This document shows, piece by piece, positions 28,106-37,020 of a stretch of DNA of 64,000 nucleotides (within the stretch, counting starts at the first letter, position 1; each line of letters opens with the position of its first letter). Source of the stretch: Pseudomonas putida (GTDB lineage: Bacteria; Pseudomonadota; Gammaproteobacteria; Pseudomonadales; Pseudomonadaceae); contig NZ_CP029693.1 in assembly GCF_003228315.1 (NCBI RefSeq), forward strand, positions 1,922,001-1,986,000, given 5' to 3'. The notes under the pieces are model-generated. The model had not been told where the DNA came from. It did no database searches and saw nothing but the letters and a program-made list of their open reading frames with translations. The translations under genes were made by a program, and so were the position numbers.

Positions 28106-29035
28106 ATGAATCTGAGCAAGGTCGACCTCAACCTTTTCATCGTCTTCGACGCGATCTACACCGAAGCCAACCTGACTCGCGCCGGGCAGATCGTCGGCAT
28201 CACCCAGCCCGCGGTATCCAACGCTCTGGCGCGCCTGCGCGAGACCTTCAACGATCCGCTGTTCGTGCGTACCGCCCAGGGCATGGTGCCCACGCCCATG
28301 GCCCAGAACATCATTGGCCCGGTGCGCAACGCGCTGTCGCTGCTGCGGGTATCGGTACAGGAAAGCCGCATCTTCAACCCGCAGCAGGCGGTCAAGACCT
28401 ACCGCATCAGCATGACCGACCTCACCGAGGCGGTGATCCTGCCACCGCTGTTCCAGCGCCTGCGCCGCCTGGCGCCCACTGTGATCATCGAGAGCTTCCT
28501 GTCCAAACGCCGCGAGACCACCAAGGAACTGGCAGCCGGTCGCCTCGATTTCGCCGTGGATGCGCCGCTCAACACCGACCCGCAAGTGCGTCACGTCAAG
28601 TTGATGGAAGACCGCTACGTGTGCGCCATGCGCAAGGGCCATCCGCTGGCGGGCAAGGAAAAGCTGACCCTCGATGAATACCTGGGGCTGACCCACATCC
28701 ATATTTCCAGTCGTCGCAGCGGCCTGGGTTATGTCGACCTCGCGCTGGGCAAGATGGGCATTCAGCGCAAGATCGCCCTGCGCTCCCAGCATTACCTGAT
28801 GGCCTCCCAGGTGATGCAGCAGACCGACATGGTGATGACCGTGCCGGAGCGTTTCGCCCGCCGTAACGATCTGCACGCCTTCAACCTGCCGGTCAATGAT
28901 GTACCGCCGGTCGAAACCCACCTTTACTGGCACGAAAGCACCGACCAGGACCCGGCCAACCGCTGGATGCGCGAGCAGATGATCGAGTTGTGCCAGCAGG
29001 TGACTGCGCATGAGAAGAAGCTGGAGAAGGTGTAA
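28106..29035 (+). CDS. LysR-family transcriptional regulator
   Basis: A 309-residue regulator with an N-terminal winged helix (NLTRAGQIVGITQPAVSNALARLRETF) and a C-terminal effector-binding domain of the periplasmic-binding fold. The ATG at 28106 gives MNLSKVDLNLF; a GTG 9 bases earlier is possible. It is read away from the ACAD10/11-like gene, so control of that gene is likely. The inducer is unknown, plausibly an acyl-CoA or its precursor. Confidence 0.9.
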   Translation: MNLSKVDLNLFIVFDAIYTEANLTRAGQIVGITQPAVSNALARLRETFNDPLFVRTAQGMVPTPMAQNIIGPVRNALSLLRVSVQESRIFNPQQAVKTYRISMTDLTEAVILPPLFQRLRRLAPTVIIESFLSKRRETTKELAAGRLDFAVDAPLNTDPQVRHVKLMEDRYVCAMRKGHPLAGKEKLTLDEYLGLTHIHISSRRSGLGYVDLALGKMGIQRKIALRSQHYLMASQVMQQTDMVMTVPERFARRNDLHAFNLPVNDVPPVETHLYWHESTDQDPANRWMREQMIELCQQVTAHEKKLEKV

Positions 29036-29056
29036 GGCTCTAGACCGCAGCGCCTT

Positions 29057-29149
29057 CATCGCGAGCAGGCTCGCTCATACAGGATTTGCTGTGAACACGA
29101 AATCTGTGTACTGCATAGATCCCCTGTAGGAGCGAGCCTGCTCGCGATG
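29057..29149. repeat. REP pair (inverted)
   Basis: Two REP units, back to back, between the lysR-type gene and liuR. Confidence 0.88.
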
Positions 29150-29180
29150 AGGCCAGCAAGTCCACCGAAAAACCTGCCCC

Positions 29181-29196
29181 TTGACGTAAACGTCAA
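29181..29196. promoter_or_regulatory. Probable LiuR operator upstream of liuR
   Basis: TTGACGTAAACGTCAA, a 16-base palindrome with 7-base arms. It can serve as the -35 (TTGACG) of a promoter whose -10 candidate TAGCTT (29205-29210) is 18 bases further on. The long spacer is typical of MerR-family promoters. Very similar 16-mers occur twice before liuA. Confidence 0.65.
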
Positions 29197-29238
29197 CCTG
29201 CCTTTAGCTTAGCGCCATGACCTTTCGTGAGCGCGTCC

Positions 29239-29640
29239 ATGAGCAGCCAGACCTACAGCATTTCCGACCTCGCCCGCGAGCTCGACATCACCACCCGGGC
29301 CATTCGCTTCTATGAAGAGCAAGGCCTGCTCAGCCCCGAGCGCCGGGGCCAGGAACGCATCTATTCGCCCCGTGACAAGGTCAGCCTGAAACTGATCCTG
29401 CGGGGCAAGCGCATCGGTTTTTCCCTGGCCGAATGCCGTGAACTGATCGAGCTCTACGACCCGTCCAGCGGTAACACCAAGCAGCTGCACAGCATGCTGG
29501 CAAAAATCAGCGAGCGTCGGGCTCAGCTGGAACAGCAGTTGCTCGACATCGAACAGATGAAACTGGAGCTTGATACTGCTGAAGAGCGCTGCGTGCAGGC
29601 GCTGGAGCAGACGCTCAAGAGCCAGGAATCTATCCAGTAG
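29239..29640 (+). CDS. liuR: MerR-family regulator of leucine/isovalerate catabolism
   Basis: A 133-residue MerR-type regulator: N-terminal winged helix (YSISDLARELDITTRAIRFYEEQGLL) and a long C-terminal coiled-coil helix. There is no Cys-rich metal site, so it is not a metal sensor. The gene sits directly before mvaB and in the same region as liuABCD, as LiuR does in other pseudomonads. It would sense a branched-chain acyl-CoA intermediate. ATG 29239 (MSSQTY) was chosen as the conserved start; a GTG 12 bases upstream is possible. Confidence 0.88.
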   Translation: MSSQTYSISDLARELDITTRAIRFYEEQGLLSPERRGQERIYSPRDKVSLKLILRGKRIGFSLAECRELIELYDPSSGNTKQLHSMLAKISERRAQLEQQLLDIEQMKLELDTAEERCVQALEQTLKSQESIQ

Positions 29641-29654
29641 CCCACACCGCCCCT

Positions 29655-29755
29655 TGTAGGAGCGAGCCTGCTCGCGATGGTCGATAACGATGACCTGCGC
29701 TGCCTGGATAAACGCGGTGTCTGGAAGTCCATCGCGAGCAGAGCTCGCTCCTACA
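29655..29755. repeat. REP pair (inverted)
   Basis: Two facing REP units between liuR and mvaB, inside the probable transcript. The second has an extra base in its core (GCGAGCAGAGCTCGC). Confidence 0.88.
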
Positions 29756-29797
29756 GGGTTCATCGAACATCCAGACAACCCGCACAGGTCCAACCCC

Positions 29798-30697
29798 ATG
29801 TCCCTCCCCACCCAAGTACGCCTTGTCGAAGTCGGCCCACGCGATGGCCTGCAAAACGAAGCCCAACCCATCAGCGTCGCCGACAAGGTGCAACTGGTCG
29901 ATGCGCTCACGGCTGCGGGCCTTGGCTATATAGAAGTCGGCAGTTTCGTTTCGCCCAAATGGGTGCCACAGATGGCGGGTTCGGCCGACGTCTTCGCACA
30001 GATCCAGCGCAAACCCGGCGTGACCTACGGTGCACTCGCACCCAACCTGCGCGGTTTTGAAGACGCCCTCGCCTCCGGGGTCAAGGAAGTCGCGGTGTTC
30101 GCCGCAGCGTCCGAGGCGTTTTCCCAGCGCAACATCAATTGCTCGATCAGCGAAAGCCTGGAGCGCTTCGTGCCGATCATGGACGCGGCCAAACAGCACG
30201 GCGTAACCGTGCGCGGTTACGTGTCCTGCGTGCTGGGCTGCCCCTATGAAGGTCAGGTCGCCCCCGAGCAGGTTGCCAGGGTTGCACGCGAGCTTTATGC
30301 GATGGGCTGCTACGAAGTCTCGTTGGGCGACACCATCGGCACCGGTACCGCTGGCGCCACCCGCCGGATGTTCGAGGTGGTCTCGGCCGATGTACCGCGG
30401 GAAAAGCTCGCCGGGCATTTCCACGACACCTACGGCCAGGCCATGGCCAACATCTACGCCAGCCTGCTGGAAGGCATTTCGGTGTTCGACAGCTCCATCG
30501 CCGGGCTCGGCGGCTGCCCTTACGCCAAGGGCGCGAGCGGTAATGTGGCCACTGAAGACGTGGTGTACCTGCTCAACGGCCTGGGCATCGAGACCGGTAT
30601 CGACCTGGACGCCCTGATTCGCGCCGGCCAGCAAATCAGCGCCGTACTGGGTCGCCCGAGTGGTTCCCGTGTCGCCAAGGCCCGTAGCGCACATTGA
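29798..30697 (+). CDS. mvaB: Hydroxymethylglutaryl-CoA lyase
   Basis: Last step of leucine breakdown: HMG-CoA to acetoacetate and acetyl-CoA (also called LiuE). A 299-residue TIM-barrel enzyme with the N-terminal VEVGPRDGLQNE metal/substrate motif, the catalytic-loop region GCPYEGQV and the C-terminal GLGGCPYAKGASGN with the loop cysteine. ATG 29798 starts the conserved sequence MSLPTQVRLVEVGPRDG; earlier in-frame codons translate the REP element. It is separated from liuABCD by an sRNA and an acyl-CoA synthetase gene. Confidence 0.95.
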   Translation: MSLPTQVRLVEVGPRDGLQNEAQPISVADKVQLVDALTAAGLGYIEVGSFVSPKWVPQMAGSADVFAQIQRKPGVTYGALAPNLRGFEDALASGVKEVAVFAAASEAFSQRNINCSISESLERFVPIMDAAKQHGVTVRGYVSCVLGCPYEGQVAPEQVARVARELYAMGCYEVSLGDTIGTGTAGATRRMFEVVSADVPREKLAGHFHDTYGQAMANIYASLLEGISVFDSSIAGLGGCPYAKGASGNVATEDVVYLLNGLGIETGIDLDALIRAGQQISAVLGRPSGSRVAKARSAH

Positions 30698-30715
30698 GTG
30701 CAACGACACCGCCGT

Positions 30716-30758
30716 GTGTTACCGCGACATCGGAAACGTGGGGAAAAGCGAGTAACAC
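30716..30758. promoter_or_regulatory. Inverted repeat GTGTTAC ... GTAACAC, probable CbrB upstream activating site
   Basis: Perfect 7-base arms at 30716-30722 and 30752-30758, 29 bases apart, begin 19 bases after the mvaB stop and lie about 80-125 bases before the sigma-54 promoter. As I recall, CbrB sites consist of TGTTAC and GTAACA half-sites; the spacing here is wider than the 14 bases I remember. Confidence 0.55.
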
Positions 30759-30838
30759 GGAAACAAATTGTCAGGGTTTACCTGAGAGAAAAATCCTATA
30801 AAATATTAAGTTATTGATTTTAAAGGATTTTTAAAAGT

Positions 30839-30854
30839 TGGCACGGCTCCTGCT
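30839..30854 (+). promoter_or_regulatory. Sigma-54 promoter of the CrcY/CrcZ-type sRNA
   Basis: TGGCACGGCTCCTGCT, with GG (30840-30841) and GC (30852-30853) exactly 10 bases apart. It predicts transcription starting near 30865, at the beginning of the A-rich sRNA sequence. Confidence 0.85.
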
Positions 30855-30864
30855 ATCTCTATGG

Positions 30865-31243
30865 CATAACAAGAATAAAAAAATGCGACACACCTAATAA
30901 AAACAAGACGTAACGACTCTGACATAACAAAAACAACACGGCAGAGACGCAGCTAACAGATTTTTTTGGAGAAGATGTGCTTTTCAGGGTGCTTTTCGGA
31001 GTGACCCGCAACCAGGCAGAGAACAATAAAACTACCTTCAGGTAGCTCCCGAACTGGTTGGATCGCCAAGCGAGAAAGTAGATCAGCGCTCAAAAAAATA
31101 CGTTTGCTCTTGATCCCGGATGGGGATCGCCAAAAACAGCGGTAAAGGGCAACGGTTGCCAAAAACAACAACAGACCGACCCTCAATAATAAAAAAAGAG
31201 CACGCGCAACGACAAAATTAAAGGGGAGCTTCGGCTCCCCTTT
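30865..31243 (+). ncRNA. crcY: CrcY/CrcZ-family small RNA (sequesters Hfq-Crc)
   Basis: A roughly 380-base untranslated, A-rich stretch. It carries repeated AAnAAnAA sites of the kind bound by Hfq-Crc, for example AACAAGAA (30868), AATAAAAA (30896), AACAAAAA (30926), AACAATAA (31022), AACAACAA (31164) and AATAATAA (31185). It has its own sigma-54 promoter and ends in a perfect 10-base-pair UUCG-capped hairpin. Length, promoter type and motifs match the Crc-decoy RNAs that relieve catabolite repression under CbrAB control. I recall P. putida crcY lying next to mvaB, hence the symbol; crcX is the alternative. The AT-rich composition stands out against its neighbours. Confidence 0.82.
31220..31243. 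terminator. Terminator of the CrcY-type sRNA
   Basis: Perfect stem AAAGGGGAGC / GCTCCCCTTT closed by a TTCG loop. The plus-strand U run is short (TTT). Confidence 0.8.
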
Positions 31244-31281
31244 GTGCTGTCTGGCGTTTGTATTTTTCACCACCGCCCACT

Positions 31282-31371
31282 TGTAGGAGCGAGCCTGCTC
31301 GCGATAGCGGTGGATCAGTCGACATCCTTGCTGGATGTTCAATCGCCATCGCGAGCAGGCTCGCTCCTACA
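31282..31371. repeat. REP pair (inverted)
   Basis: Two facing REP units between the sRNA terminator and the convergent acyl-CoA synthetase gene. Confidence 0.9.
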
Positions 31372-31381
31372 GGGGAATGAG

Positions 31382-33079
31382 TCAGGCTTTGTTAATGCAC
31401 AACTCCTCGACGCTGATCTCCCGCATGCGGAACTTCTGGATCTTGCCGGTCACGGTCATCGGGAACTCATCCACGAACTTGAAGTAACGCGGTGTCTTGA
31501 AGTGCGCGATGCGCTCCTTGCACCAGGCTTGCAGCTCCTGCTCGGTGGCGCTGTGGCCGGGGTGGAACTTGATCCAGGCGACGATCTCTTCGCCGTAACG
31601 CGAGCATGGAATACCGATCACCTGCACATCAGCCACGGCCGGATGGGTAAAGAAGAACTCTTCCAGCTCCCGCGGATAAATGTTCTCGCCGCCACGGATG
31701 ATCATGTCCTTGTTGCGCCCGGCGATGCACACATACCCCTCATCGTTCATGCTCGCCAGGTCACCGGTGTGCATCCAGCCCGCCTGGTCGATCGCTTCGG
31801 CGGTGCCTTCGGGGTTGTTCCAGTAACCGAGCATCACGCTGTAGCCGCGGGTGCAAAGTTCGCCGATGGTGCCACGGGGCACCGGATTACCCGCCTCGTC
31901 GATGATCTTGCTTTCAAGCTGCGGCTGGGTGCGACCCACGGTGGTCACGCGCAATTCCAGATCGTCTGCCGGGCCGGTCTGCAGCGACACCGGGCTGGTT
32001 TCCGTCATGCCGTAGGCAATCTGCACTTCACTCATGTGCATTTCATTGATGACCCGGCGCATCACCTCGATCGGGCAGGTCGCGCCGGCCATGATCCCGG
32101 TGCGCAGGCTCGACAGGTCGAATTCGGCACGCTGCGGCTGATCGAGCATGGCGATGAACATGGTCGGTACGCCGTACAGCGCCGTGGCTTTTTCCTCGGC
32201 GACGGTGTTCAGGGTCAGCAGTGGATCGAAGGCATCGTTGGGGTAAATCATGGTGCTGCCGTGGGTGATGCAACCCAGGTTGCCCATGACCATGCCGAAG
32301 CAGTGGTACAGCGGCACCGGAATCACCAGGCGATCGGCGGCGGTCAAGCCCAGGCTTTCGCCGACCATGTAACCGTTGTTGAGAATGTTGTAGTGACTGA
32401 GGGTCGCGCCCTTGGGGAAACCGGTGGTGCCGGAGGTGTACTGGATGTTCACCGCCTGATCGAAATGCAGGCTGTCCTGACGCTCACGCAATTGCTCGAC
32501 CGACACACTGCCGGCCAGATCAGCCAGTTGCGACCATGGCAGGAAACCGCTTGGAGGCTGTGCATCCAGACTGATGACACCCCGCAGGTCGGGCAGGCGC
32601 TCGCTCTGCAACTTACCAATGGCGTGCTCGACCAGTTCCGGCGCCAGGCCTTGCAGCATGGCGTGATAGTTGGAGGTCTTGAAGGCGCCGGCGCACACCA
32701 GCCACTGGCAGCCGGACTGTTTCAACACGTATTCCAGTTCGGAACTGCGGTAAGCCGGGTTGATGTTGACCAGGATCACGCCGATTTTCGCGGTGGCGAT
32801 CTGGGTGATACACCATTGCGCGCAATTCGGCGCCCAGATGCCCAGGCGGTCACCGGTCTGCATGCCCAGAGCCAGCATTGCCCTGGCGTGCAGGTCCGCG
32901 GCCTCCGCCAGTTGCCGCCAGGTGTAGCGCAACTGTTGATGGCGCACGACCAGCGCCTCCCCGGTCGGGTACTGCGCGACCGTGTTATCGAACGCCTGGC
33001 CGATGGTCATCGCCAGCAAGGCTTTGTCCTGGGAACCACGGGTATAGCTGCGCTGCGGATTTGCACTGGGTTGATCCAT
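31382..33079 (-). CDS. AMP-binding acyl-CoA synthetase
   Basis: Forms an acyl-CoA from a free acid, ATP and CoA. The 565-residue ANL-superfamily enzyme shows the P-loop [18 protein letters not shown] (near residue 210), the adenine motif YGMTETSP, the hinge [22 protein letters not shown] and the C-terminal catalytic lysine in [11 protein letters not shown]. It is divergent from liuA, with two LiuR-like palindromes between them, so activation of isovalerate or another short branched acid to feed the Liu pathway is plausible. The start ATG at 33079 follows AGGGG. Confidence 0.92.
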   Translation of the reverse strand: MDQPSANPQRSYTRGSQDKALLAMTIGQAFDNTVAQYPTGEALVVRHQQLRYTWRQLAEAADLHARAMLALGMQTGDRLGIWAPNCAQWCITQIATAKIGVILVNINPAYRSSELEYVLKQSGCQWLVCAGAFKTSNYHAMLQGLAPELVEHAIGKLQSERLPDLRGVISLDAQPPSGFLPWSQLADLAGSVSVEQLRERQDSLHFDQAVNIQYTSGTTGFPKGATLSHYNILNNGYMVGESLGLTAADRLVIPVPLYHCFGMVMGNLGCITHGSTMIYPNDAFDPLLTLNTVAEEKATALYGVPTMFIAMLDQPQRAEFDLSSLRTGIMAGATCPIEVMRRVINEMHMSEVQIAYGMTETSPVSLQTGPADDLELRVTTVGRTQPQLESKIIDEAGNPVPRGTIGELCTRGYSVMLGYWNNPEGTAEAIDQAGWMHTGDLASMNDEGYVCIAGRNKDMIIRGGENIYPRELEEFFFTHPAVADVQVIGIPCSRYGEEIVAWIKFHPGHSATEQELQAWCKERIAHFKTPRYFKFVDEFPMTVTGKIQKFRMREISVEELCINKA

Positions 33080-33170
33080 GACGACCCCTATTGTCTTTAT
33101 TTATGGGCTGCTCGCGGTGCCACAATGTGGGTCCGCGTTCTATCTTGAACTGCCCCTACTGTCGCTCAAG

Positions 33171-33186
33171 TTGACGTTAACGTAAA
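33171..33186. promoter_or_regulatory. Probable LiuR operator 1 in the synthetase/liuA intergenic region
   Basis: TTGACGTTAACGTAAA, containing the perfect decamer ACGTTAACGT. It matches the palindrome before liuR at 14 of 16 positions. It lies between two divergent start codons, 92 bases from the synthetase and 99 from liuA. Confidence 0.65.
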
Positions 33187-33213
33187 GGGTGATTGACAGC
33201 CATTCGTCACAGG

Positions 33214-33229
33214 CTTACGTTAACGTAAA
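33214..33229. promoter_or_regulatory. Probable LiuR operator 2 in the synthetase/liuA intergenic region
   Basis: CTTACGTTAACGTAAA, whose central 14 bases TTACGTTAACGTAA are a perfect palindrome. Its centre is 43 bases from that of the first site. Confidence 0.65.
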
Positions 33230-33284
33230 GGTGAGAGCCGGATCACTGCCCTCCCCACCCTACAAAAAAGCCAAAAGGTGCCCC

Positions 33285-34448
33285 ATGAACTACCCATCCC
33301 TGAATTTTGCCCTCGGTGAAACCATCGACATGTTGCGCGATCAGGTTAAGTCCTTCGTCGCCAAAGAGATCGCTCCCCGCGCCGCTCAGATCGACAGCGA
33401 CAACCTGTTCCCGGCCGACCTGTGGCGCAAATTCGGCGACATGGGCCTGCTGGGCATCACCGTGCCGGAAGAGTACGGCGGCGCCGGCCTGGGTTACCTG
33501 GCCCACGTCGTGGCCATGGAAGAAATCAGCCGTGGCTCGGCTTCGGTGGCCCTGTCCTACGGCGCGCACTCCAACCTCTGCGTCAACCAGATCAACCGCA
33601 ACGGCAACCACGAGCAGAAAACCAAGTACCTGCCGAAGCTGATCAGCGGCGAGCACATCGGCGCCCTGGCCATGAGCGAACCGAACGCCGGCTCCGACGT
33701 GGTGTCGATGAAATTGCGCGCCGACAAGCGCGGCGACAAGTACGTTCTGAACGGCAGCAAAACCTGGATCACCAACGGTCCGGACGCCAACACCTATGTG
33801 ATCTACGCCAAGACCGACCTGGAAAAGGGCCCGCACGGCATCACCGCCTTCATCGTCGAGCGCGACTGGAAAGGCTTCAGCCGCAGCAACAAGTTCGACA
33901 AGCTGGGCATGCGCGGTTCGAACACCTGCGAGCTGTTCTTCGATGACGTCGAAGTACCGGAAGAAAACATCCTCGGCACGCTCAACGGCGGCGTGAAGGT
34001 GCTGATGAGCGGCCTGGACTATGAGCGTGTGGTGCTCTCCGGCGGCCCAACCGGGATCATGCAGGCCTGCATGGACCTGATCGTGCCGTACATCCACGAC
34101 CGCAAACAGTTCGGCCAAAGCATCGGCGAATTCCAACTGATCCAGGGCAAGGTCGCCGACATGTATACCCAGCTCAACGCCAGCCGCGCCTACCTGTATG
34201 CCGTCGCGGCGGCCTGCGAGCGCGGCGAAACCACCCGCAAGGACGCCGCCGGTGTGATCCTCTACAGCGCCGAGCGCGCCACGCAAATGGCCCTTGATGC
34301 GATCCAGATTCTCGGCGGCAACGGCTACATCAACGAATTCCCGGCCGGTCGTCTGCTGCGTGACGCCAAGCTGTACGAAATCGGTGCCGGTACCAGTGAG
34401 ATCCGTCGCATGCTGATCGGTCGCGAACTGTTCAACGAAACCCGCTAA
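33285..34448 (+). CDS. liuA: Isovaleryl-CoA dehydrogenase
   Basis: Oxidises isovaleryl-CoA to 3-methylcrotonyl-CoA in leucine catabolism. A 387-residue FAD enzyme with [28 protein letters not shown], the catalytic-loop region [11 protein letters not shown], and the C-terminal signatures [13 protein letters not shown] and [16 protein letters not shown]. The ATG at 33285 follows AAAAGG. It starts the liuABCD operon, with liuB 12 bases downstream, under two LiuR-type palindromes. Confidence 0.95.
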   Translation: MNYPSLNFALGETIDMLRDQVKSFVAKEIAPRAAQIDSDNLFPADLWRKFGDMGLLGITVPEEYGGAGLGYLAHVVAMEEISRGSASVALSYGAHSNLCVNQINRNGNHEQKTKYLPKLISGEHIGALAMSEPNAGSDVVSMKLRADKRGDKYVLNGSKTWITNGPDANTYVIYAKTDLEKGPHGITAFIVERDWKGFSRSNKFDKLGMRGSNTCELFFDDVEVPEENILGTLNGGVKVLMSGLDYERVVLSGGPTGIMQACMDLIVPYIHDRKQFGQSIGEFQLIQGKVADMYTQLNASRAYLYAVAAACERGETTRKDAAGVILYSAERATQMALDAIQILGGNGYINEFPAGRLLRDAKLYEIGAGTSEIRRMLIGRELFNETR

Positions 34449-34460
34449 ACGGAGCTGCCC

Positions 34461-36068
34461 ATGGCTACCCTGCATACCCAGCTCAACCCCCGTTCAGCGG
34501 AGTTCGCCGTCAACAGCGCGGCGATGCTCAAACAGGTCGACGCCCTGCACACCCTGCTCGCCCAGGTGCAGCAGGGTGGCGGACCAAAAGCACAGGAACG
34601 CCACACCTCGCGGGGCAAGTTGCTGCCCCGCGAGCGCATCAATCGCCTGCTCGATCCGGGTTCGCCGTTTCTGGAGATGAGCCAGCTGGCGGCCTACGAG
34701 GTGTACGGCGAAGACGTCCCCGCCGCCGGTGTCATTGCCGGGATCGGCCGCGTGGAAGGCATCGAATGCATGATCGTTGCCAACGATGCCACGGTAAAAG
34801 GTGGTTCGTACTACCCGCTGACCGTGAAAAAACACCTGCGCGCCCAGACCATCGCCCAGCAGAACCGCTTGCCGTGCATCTATCTGGTGGACTCCGGTGG
34901 CGCCAACCTGCCGCGTCAGGATGAAGTGTTTCCGGACCGCGAGCACTTTGGCCGGATCTTCTTCAACCAGGCCAACATGAGCGCCATGGGCATCCCGCAG
35001 ATCGCCGTGGTCATGGGTTCCTGCACCGCCGGCGGCGCTTATGTGCCAGCGATGGCCGATGAAACCATCATGGTCCGCGAGCAAGCGACGATTTTCCTCG
35101 CCGGCCCGCCGCTGGTGAAAGCCGCGACCGGTGAAGTGGTCAGCGCCGAAGATCTGGGTGGCGCCGATGTGCACTGCAAGATTTCCGGGGTCGCCGACCA
35201 CTATGCCGAGAGCGATGAACACGCCCTCGCCCTGGCCCGTCGCAGCGTCGCCAACCTCAATTGGCAGAAACTCGGCCAGGTACAGCAACGCACGCCCATC
35301 GCCCCGCTCTACAGCAGCGACGAGCTGTACGGCGTGGTGCCGGCCGATGCCAAGCAACCGTTCGACGTGCGCGAAGTGATCGCGCGACTGGTGGATGGTT
35401 CGGTGTTCGACGAGTTCAAGGCCTTGTTCGGCACCACCCTGGTGTGTGGCTTTGCGTACCTGCACGGCTACCCGATCGCGATCCTCGCCAACAACGGCAT
35501 CCTCTTCGCCGAAGCTGCGCAGAAAGGCGCGCATTTCATCGAACTGGCCTGCCAGCGCGGCATCCCGTTGCTGTTCCTGCAAAACATCACCGGCTTCATG
35601 GTCGGTCAGAAGTACGAGGCCGGCGGCATCGCCAAGCACGGCGCGAAACTGGTGACCGCCGTGGCCTGCGCCAAGGTGCCTAAATTCACCGTGATCATCG
35701 GCGGCAGCTTCGGTGCCGGTAACTACGGGATGTGCGGCCGGGCCTACGATCCGCGCTTCCTGTGGATGTGGCCGAATGCGCGCATCGGCGTGATGGGGGC
35801 CGAACAGGCCGCCGGCGTGCTGGTACAGGTCAAGCGCGAGCAGGCCGAACGCAGCGGCCAGGGTTTCAGCGCCGAGCAGGAAGCCCAGATCAAGCAACCG
35901 ATCCTCGACCAGTACGAAGAGCAGGGCCACCCCTACTATTCCAGCGCTCGCTTGTGGGACGACGGCGTCATTGACCCGGCGCAAACCCGCGATGTCCTGG
36001 GGCTGGCCTTGTCGGCGTCGCTGAACGCGCCAATCGAACCGAGCCGCTTCGGCGTGTTCCGGATGTGA
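34461..36068 (+). CDS. liuB: Methylcrotonyl-CoA carboxylase, carboxyltransferase (beta) subunit
   Basis: Transfers CO2 from biotin to 3-methylcrotonyl-CoA. The 535-residue protein has both acyl-CoA carboxyltransferase halves: N-terminal [11 protein letters not shown] and [17 protein letters not shown], and C-terminal [20 protein letters not shown] and [21 protein letters not shown], the hallmarks of this family. It acts with the biotin subunit LiuD encoded two genes downstream. Confidence 0.96.
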   Translation: MATLHTQLNPRSAEFAVNSAAMLKQVDALHTLLAQVQQGGGPKAQERHTSRGKLLPRERINRLLDPGSPFLEMSQLAAYEVYGEDVPAAGVIAGIGRVEGIECMIVANDATVKGGSYYPLTVKKHLRAQTIAQQNRLPCIYLVDSGGANLPRQDEVFPDREHFGRIFFNQANMSAMGIPQIAVVMGSCTAGGAYVPAMADETIMVREQATIFLAGPPLVKAATGEVVSAEDLGGADVHCKISGVADHYAESDEHALALARRSVANLNWQKLGQVQQRTPIAPLYSSDELYGVVPADAKQPFDVREVIARLVDGSVFDEFKALFGTTLVCGFAYLHGYPIAILANNGILFAEAAQKGAHFIELACQRGIPLLFLQNITGFMVGQKYEAGGIAKHGAKLVTAVACAKVPKFTVIIGGSFGAGNYGMCGRAYDPRFLWMWPNARIGVMGAEQAAGVLVQVKREQAERSGQGFSAEQEAQIKQPILDQYEEQGHPYYSSARLWDDGVIDPAQTRDVLGLALSASLNAPIEPSRFGVFRM

Positions 36069-36076
36069 CCCGACCC

Positions 36077-36175
36077 TGTAGGAGCGAGCCTGCTCGCGAT
36101 GGTCGTCAACGAAAACGCGGGGCATCTGGTAGCCAGCGTTGTTTGAGCGTCAATCGCGAGCAGGCTCGCTCCTAC
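36077..36175. repeat. REP pair (inverted) inside the liu operon
   Basis: Two facing REP units in the 136-base gap between liuB and liuC, the only sizeable gap inside the operon. Confidence 0.9.
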
Positions 36176-36204
36176 AGAAGAACAGAGTTGTGGAGACGGA
36201 CAAT

Positions 36205-37020
36205 ATGAGCGACTTCAACACCCTCGAACTGCTGACCGACCCAAGGGGCTTTGCCACCTTGTGGCTCAGCCGCGAAGAAAAGAACAACGCGTTCAACGCC
36301 GAAATGATCCGTGAACTGATCCTGGCCCTGGACCAGGTCGCCAGCGATCCAAACCTGCGCTTTTTGCTGGTGCGCGGTCGCGGCAAGCATTTCAGTGCAG
36401 GCGCTGACCTGGCCTGGATGCAGCAATCGGCCGAACTCGATTACCAGACCAACCTCGACGACGCCCGGGAACTGGCCGAGTTGATGTACAACCTGGCCAA
36501 ACTGAAGATCCCGACCCTGGCCGTGGTGCAAGGTGCGGCCTTCGGCGGCGCGGTGGGCCTGATCAGTTGCTGCGACATGGCCATCGGTGCCGATGACGCG
36601 CAATTGTGCCTGTCGGAAGTGCGCATCGGCCTGGCGCCGGCGGTGATCAGCCCGTTCGTGGTGCAAGCCATGGGCGAGCGCGCCACCCGCCGCTATGCCT
36701 TGACCGCCGAACGTTTCAGCGGGCAACGGGCCCGTGAACTGGGCCTGCTGTCGGAGAGCTATCCGCTGGCCGACCTGGAGCAGAAGGTCGAGCAATGGAT
36801 CGACAATCTGCTGCTCAACAGCCCGGCGGCCATGCGCGTCAGCAAGGACTTGCTGCGTGAAGTCGGCGACGGCTCGTTGCTTCCAGCCCTGCGCCGTTAC
36901 ACCGAAAACGCCATCGCCCGGATCCGCGTCAGCCCCGAAGGTCAGGAAGGTCTGCGTGCCTTCCTGCAAAAACGTCCGCCAAGCTGGCAAGCCAACACCA
37001 CCACCAAGGAGTCGCGTTGA
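36205..37020 (+). CDS. liuC: Methylglutaconyl-CoA hydratase
   Basis: Hydrates 3-methylglutaconyl-CoA to HMG-CoA. A 271-residue crotonase-fold enzyme with the oxyanion-hole segments GKHFSAGADLAWM and VQGAAFGGAVGLISCCDMAI and the acidic stretch LSEVRIGLAPAVISPFV. ATG 36205 follows GGAG; the in-frame codons before it read through the REP repeat. Its stop overlaps the ATG of liuD. Confidence 0.94.
   Translation: MSDFNTLELLTDPRGFATLWLSREEKNNAFNAEMIRELILALDQVASDPNLRFLLVRGRGKHFSAGADLAWMQQSAELDYQTNLDDARELAELMYNLAKLKIPTLAVVQGAAFGGAVGLISCCDMAIGADDAQLCLSEVRIGLAPAVISPFVVQAMGERATRRYALTAERFSGQRARELGLLSESYPLADLEQKVEQWIDNLLLNSPAAMRVSKDLLREVGDGSLLPALRRYTENAIARIRVSPEGQEGLRAFLQKRPPSWQANTTTKESR

Noticed and set aside
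30953..31342. A 129-codon minus-strand frame in the mvaB/synthetase gap
   Set aside because: It overlaps the CrcY-type sRNA and a REP element, has no ribosome site, and its sequence does not resemble a protein family.
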